In this document: in pieces, positions 6,390-6,776 of the stretch
How the letters are laid out: each line of letters begins with the position of its first letter
Numbering within the stretch: the first letter of the stretch is position 1
Source of the DNA: an uncultured Clostridium sp.
GTDB taxonomy: Bacteria; Bacillota; Clostridia; Lachnospirales; Lachnospiraceae
Reading direction: 5' to 3'
Length of the DNA: 6,776 nucleotides
Assembly (NCBI GenBank): GCA_902464345.1
Contig: CABQJA010000123.1
Location: forward strand, 1 to 6,776
Translations under genes and position numbers: made by a program
Notes under the pieces: generated by a model
Seen by the model: only the letters and a program-made list of their open reading frames with translations
Told to the model about the DNA's origin: nothing
The model's database searches: none

Positions 6390-6776
6390 ATGCAATATGT
6401 GATGTTAAAAGATGTATGTGTCATAAATATGGGACAGTCACCGAATTCAGATAGTTATAATGATGATGGTGAGGGAGTGCCTTTCTTTCAAGGAAATGCT
6501 GACTTTGGAGAAAGATATCCTATAACAAGAAAATGGTGCACCGATCCAACTAAAATAGCAGCACCACAAGATATACTCATTTCTGTAAGAGCACCAATAG
6601 GTGCAATGAATTATGCAAAAGAAAACTGCTGTATAGGACGTGGACTTGCTGCTTTAACACCAGATGAAACAAAGGTTTCTTCTGAGTTTATTTTTTGGTT
6701 GCTGAAAGGGAAAAATGCAGAATTAAATAATAAAGGAACTGGAAGTACATTTAAGGCAATAGGAAGAAAAGTTCTT
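6390..6776 (+). CDS. hsdS: Type I restriction-modification system, specificity subunit, N-terminal part (runs off window)
   Basis: HsdS carries two target-recognition domains that read the two halves of a split DNA site and direct HsdM and HsdR to it. The 129 visible residues, open to the window edge, cover most of the first recognition domain. Typical signatures are MGQSPNSDSYNDDGEGVPFFQGNADFG split over residues 14-40, RKWCTDPTKIAAPQDILISVRAPIG at about 46-70, CCIGRGLAAL (79-88), and the domain-closing TGSTFKAIGR motif at about 117-126. The target sequence cannot be read from this. The ATG at 6390 is the first in the frame; its own ribosome binding site (GGGG, 9 nt upstream) is weak, and it directly follows the stop of a 10-codon frame. 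hsdS lies 88 nt after hsdM, wider than the overlap often seen. This segment is more AT-rich than the left operon. Confidence 0.94.
   Translation, partial: MQYVMLKDVCVINMGQSPNSDSYNDDGEGVPFFQGNADFGERYPITRKWCTDPTKIAAPQDILISVRAPIGAMNYAKENCCIGRGLAALTPDETKVSSEFIFWLLKGKNAELNNKGTGSTFKAIGRKVL

Noticed and set aside
6212..6424. Minus-strand 70-residue open frame over the hsdM end and the gap
   Set aside because: Antisense to the hsdM C-terminus and the hsdS start, low-complexity Ile/Tyr/Asn-rich translation typical of AT-rich antisense sequence, with no promoter evident.

Overview
The window looks like chromosome of a Gram-positive Clostridia-type bacterium, most likely a Lachnospiraceae relative. This rests on purine-rich AGGAGG-type ribosome binding sites, two consensus extended -10 promoters (TGnTATAAT), moderate GC content, and the flavour of the proteins (a fused ThrE exporter, a Firmicutes-type HsdM, a PurA reading GINWGDEGKG). 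The taxon is an inference; no rRNA or marker gene is present.

Left part (1-3757, minus strand). Four genes are packed head to tail and are probably one operon, read from a promoter at about 3795-3823 towards position 1. They are an unrecognised 253-residue soluble protein (2996-3757), a ThrE/YjjP-YjjB-type membrane exporter (1669-3009, overlapping its upstream neighbour by 14 nt), a divergent adenylosuccinate synthetase PurA (321-1622), and the N-terminal third of aspartate carbamoyltransferase PyrB (1-324, cut by the window edge). purA and pyrB overlap by the 4 nt ATGA. PurA and PyrB are the two L-aspartate-consuming enzymes of AMP and pyrimidine synthesis, so the cluster has an aspartate/nucleotide theme. 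The exporter and the unknown protein are unexpected companions.

Centre (3758-4766). A 118-bp divergent intergenic region separates the operon from a LysR-type regulator on the plus strand (3876-4766). It holds a good minus-strand promoter whose 17-bp spacer is almost filled by a perfect 16-bp palindrome, and an extended -10 promoter for the lysR gene. The regulator plausibly controls the divergent operon and itself.

Right part (4782-6776, plus strand). A type I restriction-modification module begins with its own promoter. hsdM (4841-6301) encodes the N6-adenine methyltransferase subunit. hsdS (6390-6776, cut by the window edge) encodes the start of the first target-recognition domain. The 88-nt gap between them holds a 10-codon reading frame with a good ribosome binding site; its stop codon directly abuts the hsdS start. 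This segment is visibly more AT-rich than the left operon, as expected for an accessory defence module. No hsdR is in view.

There is no gene-free stretch above 300 bases, and no tRNA, rRNA, CRISPR, transposase or convincing intrinsic terminator. I saw no wholly new system. The best leads are the palindromic operator candidate, the unknown operon leader protein, the exporter/aspartate-enzyme linkage and the mini-ORF before hsdS.
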